A stretch of 64,000 nucleotides of DNA from Brachypodius melanocephalos (taxonomy: Eukaryota > Chordata > Aves > Passeriformes > Pycnonotidae). The DNA lies in NCBI GenBank assembly GCA_013398615.1, contig VZSR01003282.1, positions 6,413,651 through 6,477,650 of the forward strand, read 5' to 3'. The notes below the pieces were generated by a model. That model was given only the letters and a program-made list of their open reading frames with translations, did no database searches and had not been told where the DNA came from. Positions 40,304-55,064 of the stretch are shown in pieces (position 1 is the first letter of the stretch; the number at the start of each line of letters is the position of its first letter). The position numbers were made by a program, and so were the translations under genes.

Positions 40304-41723
40304 GGGACCTGGCCCAGGTTGCAATCAAGGCAAGGAGAAAGAAATGAGAAGAAAAACCTTGGAAAGCTTTTTATCCTTTGCAAAATGAATTAGATTTAGT
40401 GAACAGGAGAAGCGGGTGAATGGGTTATCACTGACAGGGTTGTCACTTCACAGGCTGCCCTGGGAAGTGAGGGAGCCACCATTCCTCAGGGATGGGTATG
40501 TCACATGGATATGGCTCTTAGGGACATGGTTTAGAGGTGAACTTGTCAGTTACAAAAAAAAAAAATCATCATGGCTTGCAGCACTTTAAGAGGGAATAAT
40601 TTCCATCACTCAGAAATTCATCTAAATGATGTTACTCAAAGTGAAAGTGCATTCATTTACAGTACAAAGAAAATGAAAGCTACTATAAAATCACCTCCAC
40701 TCATACATTTTTTTTCCTTTTTTCTTTTTCCTTAAGTAGTGAAAGTAGCAGATAGTTTCATTTAGGAAAATAAAACATAATACACTGAGTGGTTAACCCA
40801 CCCACTGAATGCACTTAAGTCTCTTTTTATAAAAGATCATTAACAATGTACCTTTGAAGAAGTAAAAGAAACAGTTTGACCTCAAATCAGCATTTCTCTC
40901 TATATATTTTTCTTTACATTTCTGTGTTCAGCATTGTGCCTGATCTCTCCATCATCCTTAACCCCTACTGCAGTGCCTGGCAATGACCCATTGTTACAGC
41001 CTTGCAAAGTGACTGAGCAACTCCTTCAATTTGTGGTTTTGAAATATAAGATTGGAAAAAAGAAAAAAAAAAACCAAGCCAAACTACTTTCAACTTCTTA
41101 GAAAATCATTCATTTGGCTGAACATGAACATGGTGTTTCTCAATACAAAAAGTGTCCTTGTTTCCCAACACCTGTTAAGTGGTAGCTTGCATAAAAGCAA
41201 GACTAATTTTGACAGTGTAGGATTTCATATCCAGCTTTTAAAATGGCAGTTGACCTTCCCTTGCCCCTCCTAAGTATTTAATTGTCTTAGTCTAGTGACA
41301 CACTGAGCCACCATCATATAAATCTCACCCAGCACTTGTATTGAATAAATTCACTACTTCCACTTAAAAATTTACTATTAAAATATAACAAGGCTTTTTT
41401 ATCTGTGCTCTGGTTTTCTATTTAGATCACATGTTTTTCTCCACTGCTGTAAAGTTTTTATTTGGCTTTGTGAGGGATTAATAATTTTTTAATTAATTCC
41501 ATCACACAATTCAAGTAATTCAAATAAATACTATATAATGATGTAGTAACATATAATAAATAATATACTACAAATATATAAAAAGGTTTGTGATAGTGAC
41601 ACAGACATGTTTCTGGAATATAAAAGCAACACATAGAGCAAATTTATCTTTAAATATTATCTTAAAGCAGCTTGTCTTTTCATGGAGCATCACCAAGAGG
41701 AGTCTGTCCCCCCTTTCTCCCCA

Positions 41724-41835
41724 GTCTGACATTCATAAAAATCAATAAGATCCCTCCCAAAGTTTCTCTTCTCCAGGTTGGACAGTCCCAGCTCTCTCAG
41801 CCTCTCATCCCATGCCAGATGCTGCAGTCCCTGAA
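41724..41835 (-). mobile_element. CR1 LINE internal fragment, about 110 bp
   Basis: Contains TTCTCCAGGTTGGACAGTCC, CAGCTCTCTCAGCCTCTC and a final CAGATGCTGCAGTCCCTG, matching the antisense of the same CR1 segment seen at 13300-13368. Neither the 3' end nor a long 5' part is present. Confidence 0.8.
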
Positions 41836-44800
41836 CAGACAGAACTTCTCTAGTCAAAAGTTAAGTAGGTAAGGAAACTCATTTTGACAGTGTGGAAAAC
41901 CACTCAAACCTGAACACTTCAAACCAGGCACAGCACCCAACGTGCTGCACATTAACATGGGAATTCTAGAAGTATCCATAAACATTGTGACAGCAATTCA
42001 GTTAATATTCCTGTTAGCATGGCATCATCTGTGAAAAACCAAATACTATTCTTCATATAGATACAGTACCTGAAATACAGGATAACAAAGTGCTAAGCAT
42101 AAGATGACTCTGGGGTTAAGCACAATTTACAGTTTCAACTGTGTTAACTGTGAAAGTGTTTTAAAAAAACAAGGTATTTTAATGCTTCTCACACTTACTT
42201 GAATTATACTGGTACTACCATAAGCCTACATTTGCCCATCTTGATCTGCTGTAAGTGAAATATTTTCAACATAGTTGTAAATACAGCATCAACATAAGTC
42301 TGTCTGTAACTAAACTCAGAGTTAGGAACAACAGCAGCAGTAAAAGTCAAATGAGAACATACACATTGGAGACACAGTCCAAGGTACCAAGCTGGTACAC
42401 TGTATAGGCTTTTGAAGGCTTACTAAAACTTCAAAGACTAAATTAATAAGTTTCATGCTTCAAATATCTATTCCAAGCATCTTACTTGATTTATGCACAG
42501 TTGGCTTTTACAAACAACCCATATAGATAAAGAATTCTGGACCCAATACTACAAATCTTGCAACCATTTACTAGAAAAAGCCATTAAAATCTTGCAAAAC
42601 CTCTTTTTTTCCAACAAGCAATAAGCATTCCTTCATCAACACAATTTCTAACATGCAAGTAAATGTATTTTGGCTTCAAATCTTGGCTGCCTTTATCAGA
42701 GTAAATGATACAAGTCTTTTGAAAACGCTTTGAAAGAACTGTATATCCAGTATGAAAGGAAGGATAGCTGTAGACACTCCTCCACTCAACAGCTTTCCAT
42801 AATTACAGCACTTTATCAATGGAATTTTATGCAGGTTACTATCTAGCCCATTCTGTTTCCCAGACAGTCCCAGAATTGCAAAATATCATTATGCAAGTGT
42901 GTGAAAAGCATCTTATTTCACCCCAAGTGATTAAAAACAAGCTTGGTCGATTCTCACATTTAAAGCAACACCAGAACACAGTATACCTAATTTCAGGCCC
43001 TTCTTAAAGATCCTCCCATTGGTTCTTTTCAGTAGTACCTTCCTCCAGGTACCTTCATCCCCAGAAAAGGATTCTGGTTTGTCTGAGTTGCTTTAAGAGT
43101 AACACTTCAAAGTTCTGCTTTCAAATGCCTGTTTACAAAGTATCCATGTGTGTATGCACTCCTCAGGAATTTGCTGAAAGTGAGTGAAACTTGACTACGC
43201 TTCTTAAATCAGCTAGAAGTGTCCCCTAGTGTAATGAATGTGCTTATCCCAAGCATACACACACAAATTAAGTCAAAACCATTCCCACAAACAGCCTCCT
43301 TTTGATACCTCGAAATCTGAGTTGTGTGATTAAAAATAAAGTAAATTAATTATCCAAAGAACTTGAGTATCTAGGCAGTATTGTCGCTTCCATGTGACTG
43401 CTGCCAGGTAAGTAAAGAGCAGAAAGCTGAAGCTCTGTGTGATTTATAGAATATTCAGATCAGCTTCACAGAAATGATTAAGTAAGTTTACCAAATCTCT
43501 AAAATTTCAGCTTTTTCAGATTTAAGAAATACAAGTCAATCAAGTTCTGCGGATATTTGATAGTATTTGTTTCTATATTGTGGGAGTGAAAAAAAAAAAA
43601 AGAAACCCACAAATGATAAACAGGAACTACAGAGGAAATAGAAGAGAAAAGGAAGAAAAAGAAGTAGACATGGACAGTGGTTAAGGCAGTTCTGAAGGGA
43701 CAGAAGAGGCACATAAAGCCCCAGCTGGACACAATGCTCCCTCTACCCCAACAGCTGTTGAAGAACAGTAGCTGAATTGATTTCTTCCTTAAACACACCC
43801 TCAATAACTCTCAAGACTTGCTGTGGAAAGAAACACAGGGGGGAAAAAAGGCCTGCAAAGTTGATGTTGATTTGTGTGGGAGAGCTCCTGGGACCTGGCT
43901 GCTGTCTTTCACTGCTGACAGTGCCCCCGGAGCTGCACCTTTGCTGCCTTCACAAGGCAGGAGCACGACTCTGGCTGGGTTCTGCCATGCAGGGATGTCA
44001 CGTCAGGCACGACATCTCCCACGTGAATGTGACATCCTCCTACTCCACTTCCCTTCAGCCTTTTTCCAGTGACATAAAGACCTCACCAAACCATTTGGGG
44101 AATTCTGTGTGCAAGGGGAATAGAAGAGGCTTCAGTACTCAGAGTGTGCATGGCAAGAGCTCTTTTGAGGCAGTAAAATTTGGGGCAGAGGGACCCCCAG
44201 AAATTTCCATCCAATACATGTCCTTTCCCTGAAATGGGCAAAGCCTATCAACATTAGCATGCCAAGCCAGCAACAAAACCCACACAGTTTAAGCAATATT
44301 GTCAATACAACACGATATTACTCATACACTTCACATTTACAGTGCAAATTCTCATTTCTCCACCTCAGTGTGGCTTCCTTTCCCATCATAAAGGGCATAG
44401 AAAAAGGAAACAAAACAGCTACAGGAGCTAAAATCCTCCATATAACGTTCCAACCTTCAAGCTACAATAGCCACTATTTTTCTGCTTCCTTACACTCTTC
44501 ACAAAGTTGAATAAAAATTCAAAGAGGTGACCTCACAAATAAGGCTGGTAAAGCATTATCTGCAGGAACAGGTGACAAAATGCTTACCTTCCAAACAGAC
44601 TCACACAGCAGATGGCAACCCCTCTCTAAGTGTGGAGCTGAAGAGAAAGGCTCTGTCTGCAATACGTTACCAGCACATGAAAGGTACTGCTAACAAGGAC
44701 AAAAACATCTGGAAGAGAGTGTTTATATATGGAACACAGCTGTTGAATAAGCAAACCCAAGTGTGAATTTGCATCTGTTAGTTTATTTATGGTCTGGCTG

Positions 44801-47800
44801 CTTTGCAAACAGCTACAAGGCAATGTAAGAAAAATCCAGACTGAAAGGCTCAGAACATTTTTGGGGCAATGTGTTCCCCATATCTCTTTTAGAGCACGTG
44901 CAAAGCTAACAGCTTCAGTGGGAGATTTTACTTTTATTTAAATATTAAAGAAAAATAGCATTTTTTAAACTTGTGCACACAGAAAACAATCATGTAGCAG
45001 AAAGCCACAAGACAGTGTGAAATAAGCAAACAATCCATTGATTTTTCTGTACAATTTCCAGTTGTAATTCTAAAGTAAAACAGGAAGAATTTAAGGAGCT
45101 GTTTGTTTTCAGATGAAAATCCCATTCCTAAACAGGATTAGCTGGTAACCTAAAAATATCAGTCAGTAATCTCCAAAAGTCATAAGCTCATGCACCCCAC
45201 AAGTCCTATACCAATCACTAACTAAAAGAAATTAGGTCAGAATCCAAATCAGATCACACTAGAGCAGCATCAATTGTCTTATTTCAGAGCTGTCACATTT
45301 TAAATTTTTCACAAAATTTACACACAAATTATTAAAAACAGAGGAGATCTGCCTCTGAACAGAGACTAAATAAAAGTGCCATTCTAATTTAATGTGACAG
45401 TTTAAAGAAAAAATACATATCTTCAGTCGCTTAAGACATACATCTCTAAATGCACCCCATCAGACAAACAAACAAAAGCTATCTGACAGGCTGCTTTAGT
45501 TTCCTCAAAATGATCAGGGATCAGGTGACACTTCTTCTGTCACTGCCACGGACCACTTTCCTTGTACGTCCCCCTACCTTATTTTCTACACATGAAAAAC
45601 AATAAACAGTGTTTAATGTCTGACCGTTTTTGAAATTATTGATGTAAAGCTTCACAATAAAATTACTCTTTCCTTCAGCCTGGTTTCCTTTTCACAGTGA
45701 CAAGAGTCTTCTAAGATGCGGGCTCCAGGATATCTGTGAAGTATTGGAGCACACTACAATAACTTGCATCTGGAAGTCATCAGCTGCACTATTAAAGAAG
45801 TGGCCACTTCAGCCCACATTGTCAAGCTCCACATCTTGCCTGACTGCCATTTGGGCAAAACCACAAATATCCAATGAAAGCATCTGACTGGTAACTGTGT
45901 TCCCAGAAGTGGCATCACTGACTCACTGACAATTATCACAATTTTAATGGCTTTTAACCTTGGTGCAGCTCACTGAGTGACACTGCTGACAAGCAGAGGC
46001 AAAGAGTAGCTTTGACCAGAAAACAAATTTCAGCTACAACTTTTAGATAAAGGCTTACTCTTTCCATAATGAGAAGCAGCATGGTACTCAAGTCCTATGA
46101 CATTTTCAACTCTAAAATTCATGCTTTATCTACAAACTTGTCACCAGAACCAAACCAACTGGGTAGCTAATGGCAGCAAGACACTTTAACACTCTTATTT
46201 TGACTAATTTTATGGTGACATTTATGAGCTGTAATCAGCTATATGAATCAGTGCCATAAACCTTCATAACACATAACAAACTAGAGGGCAAAGTAAGTGG
46301 TTTGCCTGCTAATGAAACAATAGTTTAAATTCTTGACACACAGAATAAACCTCTTATTAAATATTGTCATCTTTGACTTCTTATATAACAAGTTTCTGTC
46401 TATGCCTGGCTGAGTTACAACGACAATGTCTACAGAGCAGCAATTCCTTTGGGAAGGGACATTTATCGACTGCAGTTTGAGAAAATACAGAAAATGCCAT
46501 GAAAAAAGCCAAACAAAGTTTTCACTCCCCACGTATAACCACCCAAAAAATGCCCCCAAAGCCCCCACATCCTAAAAACACCAAAACAACCCCAACAATC
46601 AAACCCTGCCCAATGATTTAACCAGTGTCTACTGCCTCGTCTTTGCTAGTAGATAAACCTATCAGAAAGTGCTGTCAGTGTAACCTGGCACATGAACAAT
46701 GCTCTGTAGACATGGGGTGCAATCAGCAGACATTTTATCACAATATCAGTCGTGCAAATGGCATTGAACAAGTAGGGGGTTTGTTTGACTTTGTTCTGCT
46801 TTTCTCTCCCTTGGATCAGTTTACTTGCAGTGGACTATCTCTGCTAATTTTAGCCGCAGTTCTCAGTCATTTTCAGCCAAATTCAAATAGTTTCTCAAGA
46901 ACCCATACTCACAGGCATGTAACATCACACTGCTTAACTCTGACAAACCGAATTTGCATATTCATGCTACAGGCAAAGTAGAGAAATCTGAGTTCTCTTC
47001 ATACCACAATCTAGCAGTGATGCATAAAAAACAATCAGACCCTGCAGTGAAGAAACCTTCACTTCATGCTCTCTTGTGATAGGATATTACAGCTATGAGA
47101 GGATAAAGCACAAGCAAAACCAGCCAAAACAAACTCAGTTTGGATGCAAGACCCAGTTGTGGGACCCAACTTACACAGCCTGTCATGGAAAATAGGCAAG
47201 AAAGGCCTTTTTCCTGCCAAAGTGGGCTGACAAAAAGACAGGACAGTTAAACTTTCTTGCTGCCACAGCTGTCAGAGAGTACTCCTGCTTGGCTTGTCAC
47301 TTGTCTTCAAAGAGGAGAAGTTCCACTAAAGAAGGTAAACTTATCTATTTTTCTCTCCCCATCTCCCCTGGAGCTACGAATTAATTAAAAAAGCTTAAGC
47401 AACGATAAAAGCCATCAACAAGAGGCAGGGAGGAGTACAATTAAATGAACCCAGTAATGTAAAACCCAAACTGCAGGCAGACAATTGAACACAGCATCCC
47501 TGGGTTGATTTCAATATAAGGAAGGTTGAAAGAGCATTGTGTTACAATCTAAGACTTAAGAGTGAGTTTCTTTACACTCTTATCAACATAATAATTTTCT
47601 AATGCAGGAAAGAAAGCAGTTCAAAGCCCCAGCTGAAATATGACTGACACAGTAATCACATAACCTTTGTTCTCTGTTAAAAGCTTGATGGACTTTGTTA
47701 ATGTTTATAATGTTATAAAGCATTAGGCCTCCATCAATTGCTTACCTCCTCTTTTTGGAATGGGCTCCAAGGCTGATGTTTCTTTTCAAGGAAAGAAGAA

Positions 47801-48434
47801 GCTTCTAAAATATCTTGTCAGCTCTGTCCAAAAGGCCTACAGAGCTCTTCAGTTCCAACAGTATCCCATGATCCTAGAGCTACTACTTATGGGTCTGCCC
47901 TTGAAGAAAGTCCTGCCAGTGACACAGCACTTGAGGGGGGTAACTCTAGAACAACCCTAACATTTCTCAGTAGTTACACCACGTTTGTTATGAACCAAAA
48001 CCATCCTACTGATGCTAATGTCAAAATTATCTTCTGACACAAAACCCACAGAACATTGTTACAACCACCGTAAAGAATTAATTAACTTTCTCCTAACATC
48101 TTTCTTATCAACAATATTTAAACAAAACAGTGCTGCTTGTATAAAGTACATTCAGCCCTTAACAAGAGGTCAAATGAATCAACTTATAAAGACCAGTTTA
48201 TCAAGTGTGTGACAATATACTGTGGACACCTTATCCCAAAAATGTATTAATGGCTTCATGCCAGTTCTACTTCAAAGCAAGCTGCCATGCAACAACTAAC
48301 AAAGTCCTCCTCCTAATCACAAGCATGAAATCTTGGAAATGTGTATCCAGAATTTAAAGGGGGAAAGCAGGCGGACAAAAACAAAAAAACCTCAACAAAC
48401 CCATACACGACTTATTTTCTGCCAAGGGCAAAAA

Positions 48435-48460
48435 CATTCTCCAAAGGCATTCTCCAAAGG
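48435..48460. repeat. Exact 13-bp tandem duplication
   Basis: CATTCTCCAAAGG twice in direct succession. Confidence 0.92.
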
Positions 48461-49830
48461 GTTGAGATGACTGAACATTTTAGAGGACAATGTTCTGGGC
48501 ATACACAGAAAAAATCCACTAAGAACTCAGAAGTCAAAGAGAGTTTCCACAAAAATGATAATAGGTCGTTTGAAAAACAATTATCATAGCAACTATGGAG
48601 GAAAAAGTGCATGCATATAAGCAAATAGGACTAGATAGGAGAAAACAGTTGGCAGAATATCTTAAGATTCAAATCGGGAAATACATTTCCTTCATTTTCT
48701 TCATTTCTCTCAAGTTGTTAGCAACCTGTGATATATTTTGCACCATTGTAGTATTGCTCTTAAATTAGCTATTTACCAAATGTTATAAGTACATGTTCTA
48801 ATATTAGATAACTAATTCCAAAACAAAGTTAGTGGGTAGTGAATATTAGTGGGCAGTTTTGCTATCATTGTAACTAAGATCTGGGAGGAAAAAAAAAAAA
48901 GCCAAACAAACCCAAGAAGAAAGGGTTTTTGTAACCATAACAAACAAAAGTGACATTTTGTCTACATACTTATTTGAAGGTCATCATAACAGGCCGTAAC
49001 AAAGGAATTGTTATCACCTAGGTTAAAATATGATGAATTGTAAATAAAGATCACAACTGCTTATATTTGAGCTGAAGTACTTATGCTGGAAAAAAGTATA
49101 CATCCACCATCTGGTGTGCAGTAATTACAGAAATTAAAACCACATTTCTGTGGCCTGCCTTTAACAATTTTTACTGATACAGTAATACTTGATCTTCTTA
49201 GGGAGCATAATCTAAACTCATGCTGTTAAATGATCATAAGACTATCCAGTGCATGGCATAAGCAGTTCATTAAGCTGGAATCTTTAAAAACACTTGCTCC
49301 CCAGTATTAAGGGAAACAGTTCCCGTAGGTTCACGTCACACCATTCAATTTAATCCACAGGCAAGGCAAGTTAATTTCACACCTGCTGAGCGATATAGTG
49401 ATGGATGGCACCACAGCAGGTCATTAATTTTGTTTCCTTTTGATTAATTTCACACCATACACCGGACACAGTCTTTCGAGCTATGATGTCTAAGTGCAGG
49501 CCTTAAAGCCAGCAAAGGGTTAAATCAGGTTTTGACTGCTTGCCAAAAGGCAAAGACCCCAGATGTGGTACAAATGAAAAGGAGCTTCACTAGGCTTGGC
49601 ATTGAACTCTGACATGATTACAGGTGTGGCAGGACACTCACCAAGCAGCATATTTTAAGTGTGTGTCTCTTGAGCAAGCTATAAAGCAGAAATTCTGGAT
49701 ACACCTTACTTACAATTGAGAAGGCAAAGTTAGTTTTATTTGCCACAGAAACCCTTCCATCATTTACTTACTGATGATATACCTAACAAGGTATACAGAT
49801 TTACTAAGACTACTATATTTCTGGATTTCA

Positions 49831-49858
49831 AGAAAAAAAAAAAAAAAGAAAAAAAAAA
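49831..49858. repeat. Interrupted A-run
   Basis: Twenty-eight bases of A broken only by two G. It precedes, on the plus strand, a GC-richer unexplained patch at 49890-50160. Confidence 0.88.
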
Positions 49859-52262
49859 CAAGCTTACACAGGATGAAAGAAGAGGAAGGAAAAGCTAGCA
49901 TTCAAAGATGACAACAGCAGCCATCACTGCCACCAGAGCAGAAGGGGAAGCAGTGGGTCATTTTGTCACTCTAGTCAGTGAGGACATCTGGGGCCCTTGG
50001 AAGCCTCTGGACCCACAGGAGAGGGTCCAAGCACAGCAGAGGGCTGAGCTGAGCCAGCAGCTCCCAGCAGGAACAGCCAAATCTCCCTGCACTCATCCTA
50101 CTGCTCCTCTCAGTCACATCCCTCTTTGTGCCAAATCAACAGATCCCTCCACGAGCTGACTGGGATCATGAAAACAAAAGAAGCTTTTTTTTTCACATTA
50201 GCTTTCTGCTTGTTTCACAAACCAAGCTGTCTAACAGATAGGTCAGGTGCCTATCAGAGCTGGTGAAAATGAAAAGGAGAAATTGTATCTTTTGATAGCA
50301 AAGAAATGTTTTGCTTAGCCCTTCTCCCCCTTTTAAGGAGTGATTCAAAGCAGCAGCCCCAAAAGCCTCATCCTCTCTACTGACTATGGAAGGACCTGAG
50401 CTTCCTAAACTCAAATTAGGTTGTGCTTTCATCCCTTCTTTTCCCATTCTCTGTGCACCCCAATATTCTGCAACATAACAAATATCAGGGAATCATTTTT
50501 ACTTAGCACTCATTCAAAGATTTTGTTCTTTTGTTCTTCAAAATAATGCTTTACAACATAGTATGAGCAAATTTTTAGTCTCTTTCTGATGATGAAGAAT
50601 AATTTAGAAAACACAGAAATGCTCATGCTTAGCAGCAGCCATTTTTGGAAAGAGAAACTATTGCAGTGCAGGCAAAATAGTGGAGAGAGTGACAGGGGAA
50701 ATGGTTTTGTGATCTGACAAATGGAAACGACACAGGACATGTGACTCAGTTTGCATGGCTGAAATCTCTCTGTGTGACAGGCTCAAGTGAGGAAGACACG
50801 ACCTGCTCTGAATCCATCTGTGCCAGCAGACTTCTACCTCTCCAACCAGAAGTCACTGCTCCCTCACATCTGCCCATGGAATTAACCTCAGTGTCCCCAT
50901 GACATTATGCAAACTAAGGAGGGTAATAATTGATTTGCTTTTTCAGCTACAGATCTGGTCTTGCTAGTTTGGTTAGTGTAGTTCAGGCTGTGCGGAATGG
51001 CCCTTCCATCAAGATTACAGGAATCTCTCCTACAATCATCCTGTTGTTCTCTTCTGGCTCAGCACACTGACTGACACCATGACTTACTATCAAGTACATG
51101 ATCAAAGGCTCCACATAAAGCCTGAATAGGTGCTGAGTTGATGTGTTATAATGGTTACCTGTTTATTTGCCAACATGTAATTATCAGCATGAACTGAAAA
51201 ATTTTACTGTCAACTCCTATAAAGAATCTAAACACAGGATGAACAAGAAGCTGGATTAACAGGACTTAGCCAGTGAATGGAAATTCAAAGTAAATTATCT
51301 CAATCATCAGAAGCTGAGAGCTGGATTTTGTGGACACAACTCCCAGGGCTGGTAACCAATTATGACAATTTTGACAGTCGGGAGTAACAAAGGAGGAGCT
51401 ACAGCTTCAATCAGATTTGCAGCAGTTGTTGTTCTTGCTCATCACCACCATCACATGATTTGCATTAAGAACGGGAAAGTGAACATTTCAGTCCTTTCCC
51501 CAGTTACCCACAACACAGTATAAAAAAAAGAGTTTGTGAGAGAACCAGTTTTTGATGTTTACATTCCCGGATGTCTAGAGAACACCTGGGCCTACTTCCC
51601 TCTGTATGTCTCAGTTCTAAGGGGCTGATGAAGAAGCCATTCACTTTCTATCCAAGATCTCTTTGTAGCTGAAAAAAAACCCAAACGACAAAACCTTTCC
51701 CACCCCATAACCCAAAACATAACAACCCCCCAAAATTCCTAAACTGAACACCAACCAAAATCCCTGACTAAGCCACCCAGGTCACACTTCTCAAACAACC
51801 AACTTCTTATCTTCCCCTGAAAGTGGCAGTACTTTCAAAAAACAGAAACTTAATCTGCCTGTATATCATTTGAAATTAGGAAACAAGAGAAGCCCAACTC
51901 CCAAGCCAGGTCTTGGGTTATTTTTTTCCCCCTCATCTCACACAAATAATAAATAATTAAGGTGAAATTCCCCATAAGTGCATAGATTAATCCTTAGCAA
52001 ATCTCTTTAATTATTACAGCAATTTGTGAACTAAAAGCTAAGTGCAATAAAGAATGAATTGGAAACTGCTGTATGTTTGCATATATTCATTATGCACATC
52101 ACCATATGTCAGGCAGAATCTCTGAAGGTGAATCTCAAACAAGTGATTACCACTGAAGCAACATGATGGAGAGTAAAGTAGACAAGTAATATTTTTAGCT
52201 TCATCCTAATCTTTGTCCCTAGAGGAAAGCATTCCCTTTAGTGTGGGAATGGGAGGGGGAGG

Positions 52263-52278
52263 AAAAAAAAAAAAAAAA
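52263..52278. repeat. A16 homopolymer
   Basis: Sixteen A following a G-rich word (GGGAGGGGGAGG); a purine-only run of about 30 bases overall. Confidence 0.88.
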
Positions 52279-54029
52279 GCCTAGAAAATTAAAATATGTT
52301 TTTCCCCAGCACTAATGACCCATTTTAAAGAGTCTTATGTAACTCAAAAAAGAGATTATATTTGTGTTGTCATGGATTTACTCTTATATTTTTCAGTCTG
52401 AATTGTATCAGAAGGGTATTTACCTCACCTGCCTACCACACTTTTCTGAACTTTCTCAGTTTAAGAAATTCAGTCCTCTGTAGCTTTTCAAATTGATTAA
52501 ATTAAAAAAGGGGAAGTCTGGTGAGGTAATTTTGCACTTGTCTGAACTGTACAAAGCTTATACAATCGGAAGCTATGTAATTATGTTAAATACCTTCTAC
52601 CTTCTTCTTAAATTTTCACCAGTCCTGGAATTCCCCCACGTGTACTCTTCGGTGTTCTCAAGCACGCACGTTGAGTTTTTCCCCCTGCAGTACTGGGAAC
52701 ACAAGCCAGTCCTTAGAATACATGGTTTAAACTGAGGCATTGTCATTAAATGAAAAGCTTTTCCAAAAACAAGCAGAAATGGGTCCACTTTGGTAACTGT
52801 CCTCTAAAAAGGTCACATAAAACTTTGCATTCACAAATCTCTTTGCCACTCATAGTTGTATGGATGGAAGAGACAAAAAAATGTTCCTTCTAGCAGAAAA
52901 TGTTGCTGTGTACCACCTAAAAGCTCCTTCACATGTTAGATGGGCATTAATACAAATTGAAAACACCTCCTATGTACAACAAAATATCCATATATTTGTC
53001 AAACATTATCTGAATAACAGGGTTAAGATCTACAGCAGTTAAGTCAGACTTCCAAGGTCCACTCAAAAACATTAGGTTACTATTTAGGTTAGTTCTCCTG
53101 TGTTTCAACAATACAAACACATTATAAACAATATAATGTAAACATCAAGGCTCCCTTCCTTCTTCCTCAAACATTAAAAAAAACCCTCCAAAATATACCT
53201 TCTAAATAACCTCCCAAATCCAAATGGTTTCCAGAATCAGAAAGGAAATTCAATAGGCAATATTGTCCATCTCTAGAATGAAAAGTGAAAAGCTCTGCAT
53301 TTTGAGCTAACAAGATTCTTCCTGGAGCCACATTTATATTAGTTAGGTAAATGTACAAGACATAAAATAAACCCACAGACAGGAATACTCATCTATAAAT
53401 ATGTACCCAAACCCCTCTGCTTTCAGACAATCCATTTGAAAATTATTACAATCCAGCAGTTAATGTAAACGCACAAAGCTGCCAAAAAGATCACTTACAG
53501 CTCTGAGCAGAATGTAAATGATCTTGAAACAGTACTGTAGTAAAGCAGACAGGAAAACAGAGACCACTTTAGTGACACTAGCACAGATGAATGGATTTCT
53601 TTACTGTTTAGTCAAACCTAATGAAGAGAAAAAGATAGGCAGAGACAGAGGAATAGATTTTCTAATATTATGAAAATTCTCATTCCTTTCAACTGACAGG
53701 GGGAATCCTGCTGCTAAACACATCTTAAAAGTTGATACAAAAAGCCTTTCTCTTTTAAACTCTGTATCACTGGGCTACACTGATTTATCTTTGCAACAGC
53801 CAGGATTTGACACATAACCTGCAAATAACTATTTAAGGCATTATTCTAGCACATTCCACCACCCTGAGCAGTCCATTTGCTGTGTGAGGGTCCAACACAG
53901 ACCATGGTATCCTAGCTCACCCTACACTGTGTTCTACTGCCTGAAGCAGGGCAATGTGTACTTGAGTCACCACGCAGGGGACATCAGTGGCCCTGGCTGC
54001 AGGGGGGACACCAAAACACAACAGCCCTC

Positions 54030-54182
54030 ACTTCAACAGTGGCTGCAAGTGCCCAAGGCCAGGCTGGACGGGGCTCTGAGCAACCTGGGATAGTGGAAGG
54101 TGTCCCTGCCCATGGCAGGGGGTTGGAATGAGAGGAGCCTTAAGATCCCTTCCAACCCAAACCATTCCGTGATTTTATGATT
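54030..54182 (+). mobile_element. CR1 LINE 3' fragment, about 150 bp
   Basis: Sense-oriented tail with CAAGGCCAGGCTGGACGGGG, GTGTCCCTGCCCATGGCAGG and CCTTCCAACCCAAACCATTC, ending in degenerate octamers CCGTGATT and TTATGATT. The GC-rich stretch before it, from about 53870, may be more diverged CR1, but I could not support that. Confidence 0.93.
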
Positions 54183-54943
54183 AATTCTATTATTAGGTCT
54201 GGTCTTAAAGAGAAGAACAGTTCAAGATAGTAGCTTGACAAAAGAAAGAATCAATTTTTTTTCAATAACATTTTCCTCTGTATTTCAGAGGAATGCAATA
54301 TCTCTTTCTGCAGCTTTTATCACTTAATAGTTTCCAACTTAGGCTGTTATTTTAACAATGAGAAAAGTCATATCCTACAGTTTGGACTCAACATATGACT
54401 TGAGGATCATGACTAAAAGAGGCATCTTAATTACAAAGTGACAATCATTAGCATGGATTTACTGGACATTTCAGAATTTAATAAGTTGTCTAAATTAAAA
54501 TTTATTTTCTGCCTTGCTCTACTCAGCTTTCCTACATTCTAACAGACCACTGAGACAATATAAAGTATCAAACGAACATTTTCTCCGTAATATTTTAATT
54601 TGTTTACCCTGACTAGCTTTTTTTGGGAGGTATAATGATAGCCTTAGATGAGATTCCTACACAAACATTTAGAATAATCAAGCCAAGTATGTTATTCCAA
54701 TAATACATTGACGATACTAGCAAAAGCATGGAAGATAATTCTGATGCAAATAATCCAAAGGAAAAAAAATCTGTAGACCAGGAGGAATTACTGGACATTC
54801 ATGGATTACCCAGTTTTTCAATGTGCTACTTTCATCTTCTGTGAATTCAAAGCTTGTGCAATATGCACAGTGAGTCAAACCTTCCTTAAAAACACCCTCA
54901 ATCATTACAGACATCCTGAGGTCACTTGAAAAAGCCTCACCAG

Positions 54944-55064
54944 AAAAAAAAAAAAAAAACAAAAAAAAACCAAAACACCAAAAAACAAACAAAAAAACCA
55001 AACAAACAAACAAAAATCCCAAAAAAACCAAAACAAAAAAAAAAAAAAAAACCCAACACAACAA
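54944..55064. repeat. A/C-only low-complexity tract, about 121 bp
   Basis: Contains no G and a single T (at 55017). It is built from A-runs interrupted by C or CC, with an AAAC-unit patch near 54990-55011. In the minus-strand pre-mRNA it is a U-rich, G-interrupted tract. Open frames across it are compositional. Confidence 0.95.

Noticed and set aside
43777..44232. 151-codon plus-strand frame
   Set aside because: An overlapping 84-codon frame is also open. There is no recognisable domain or codon pattern typical of a gene.
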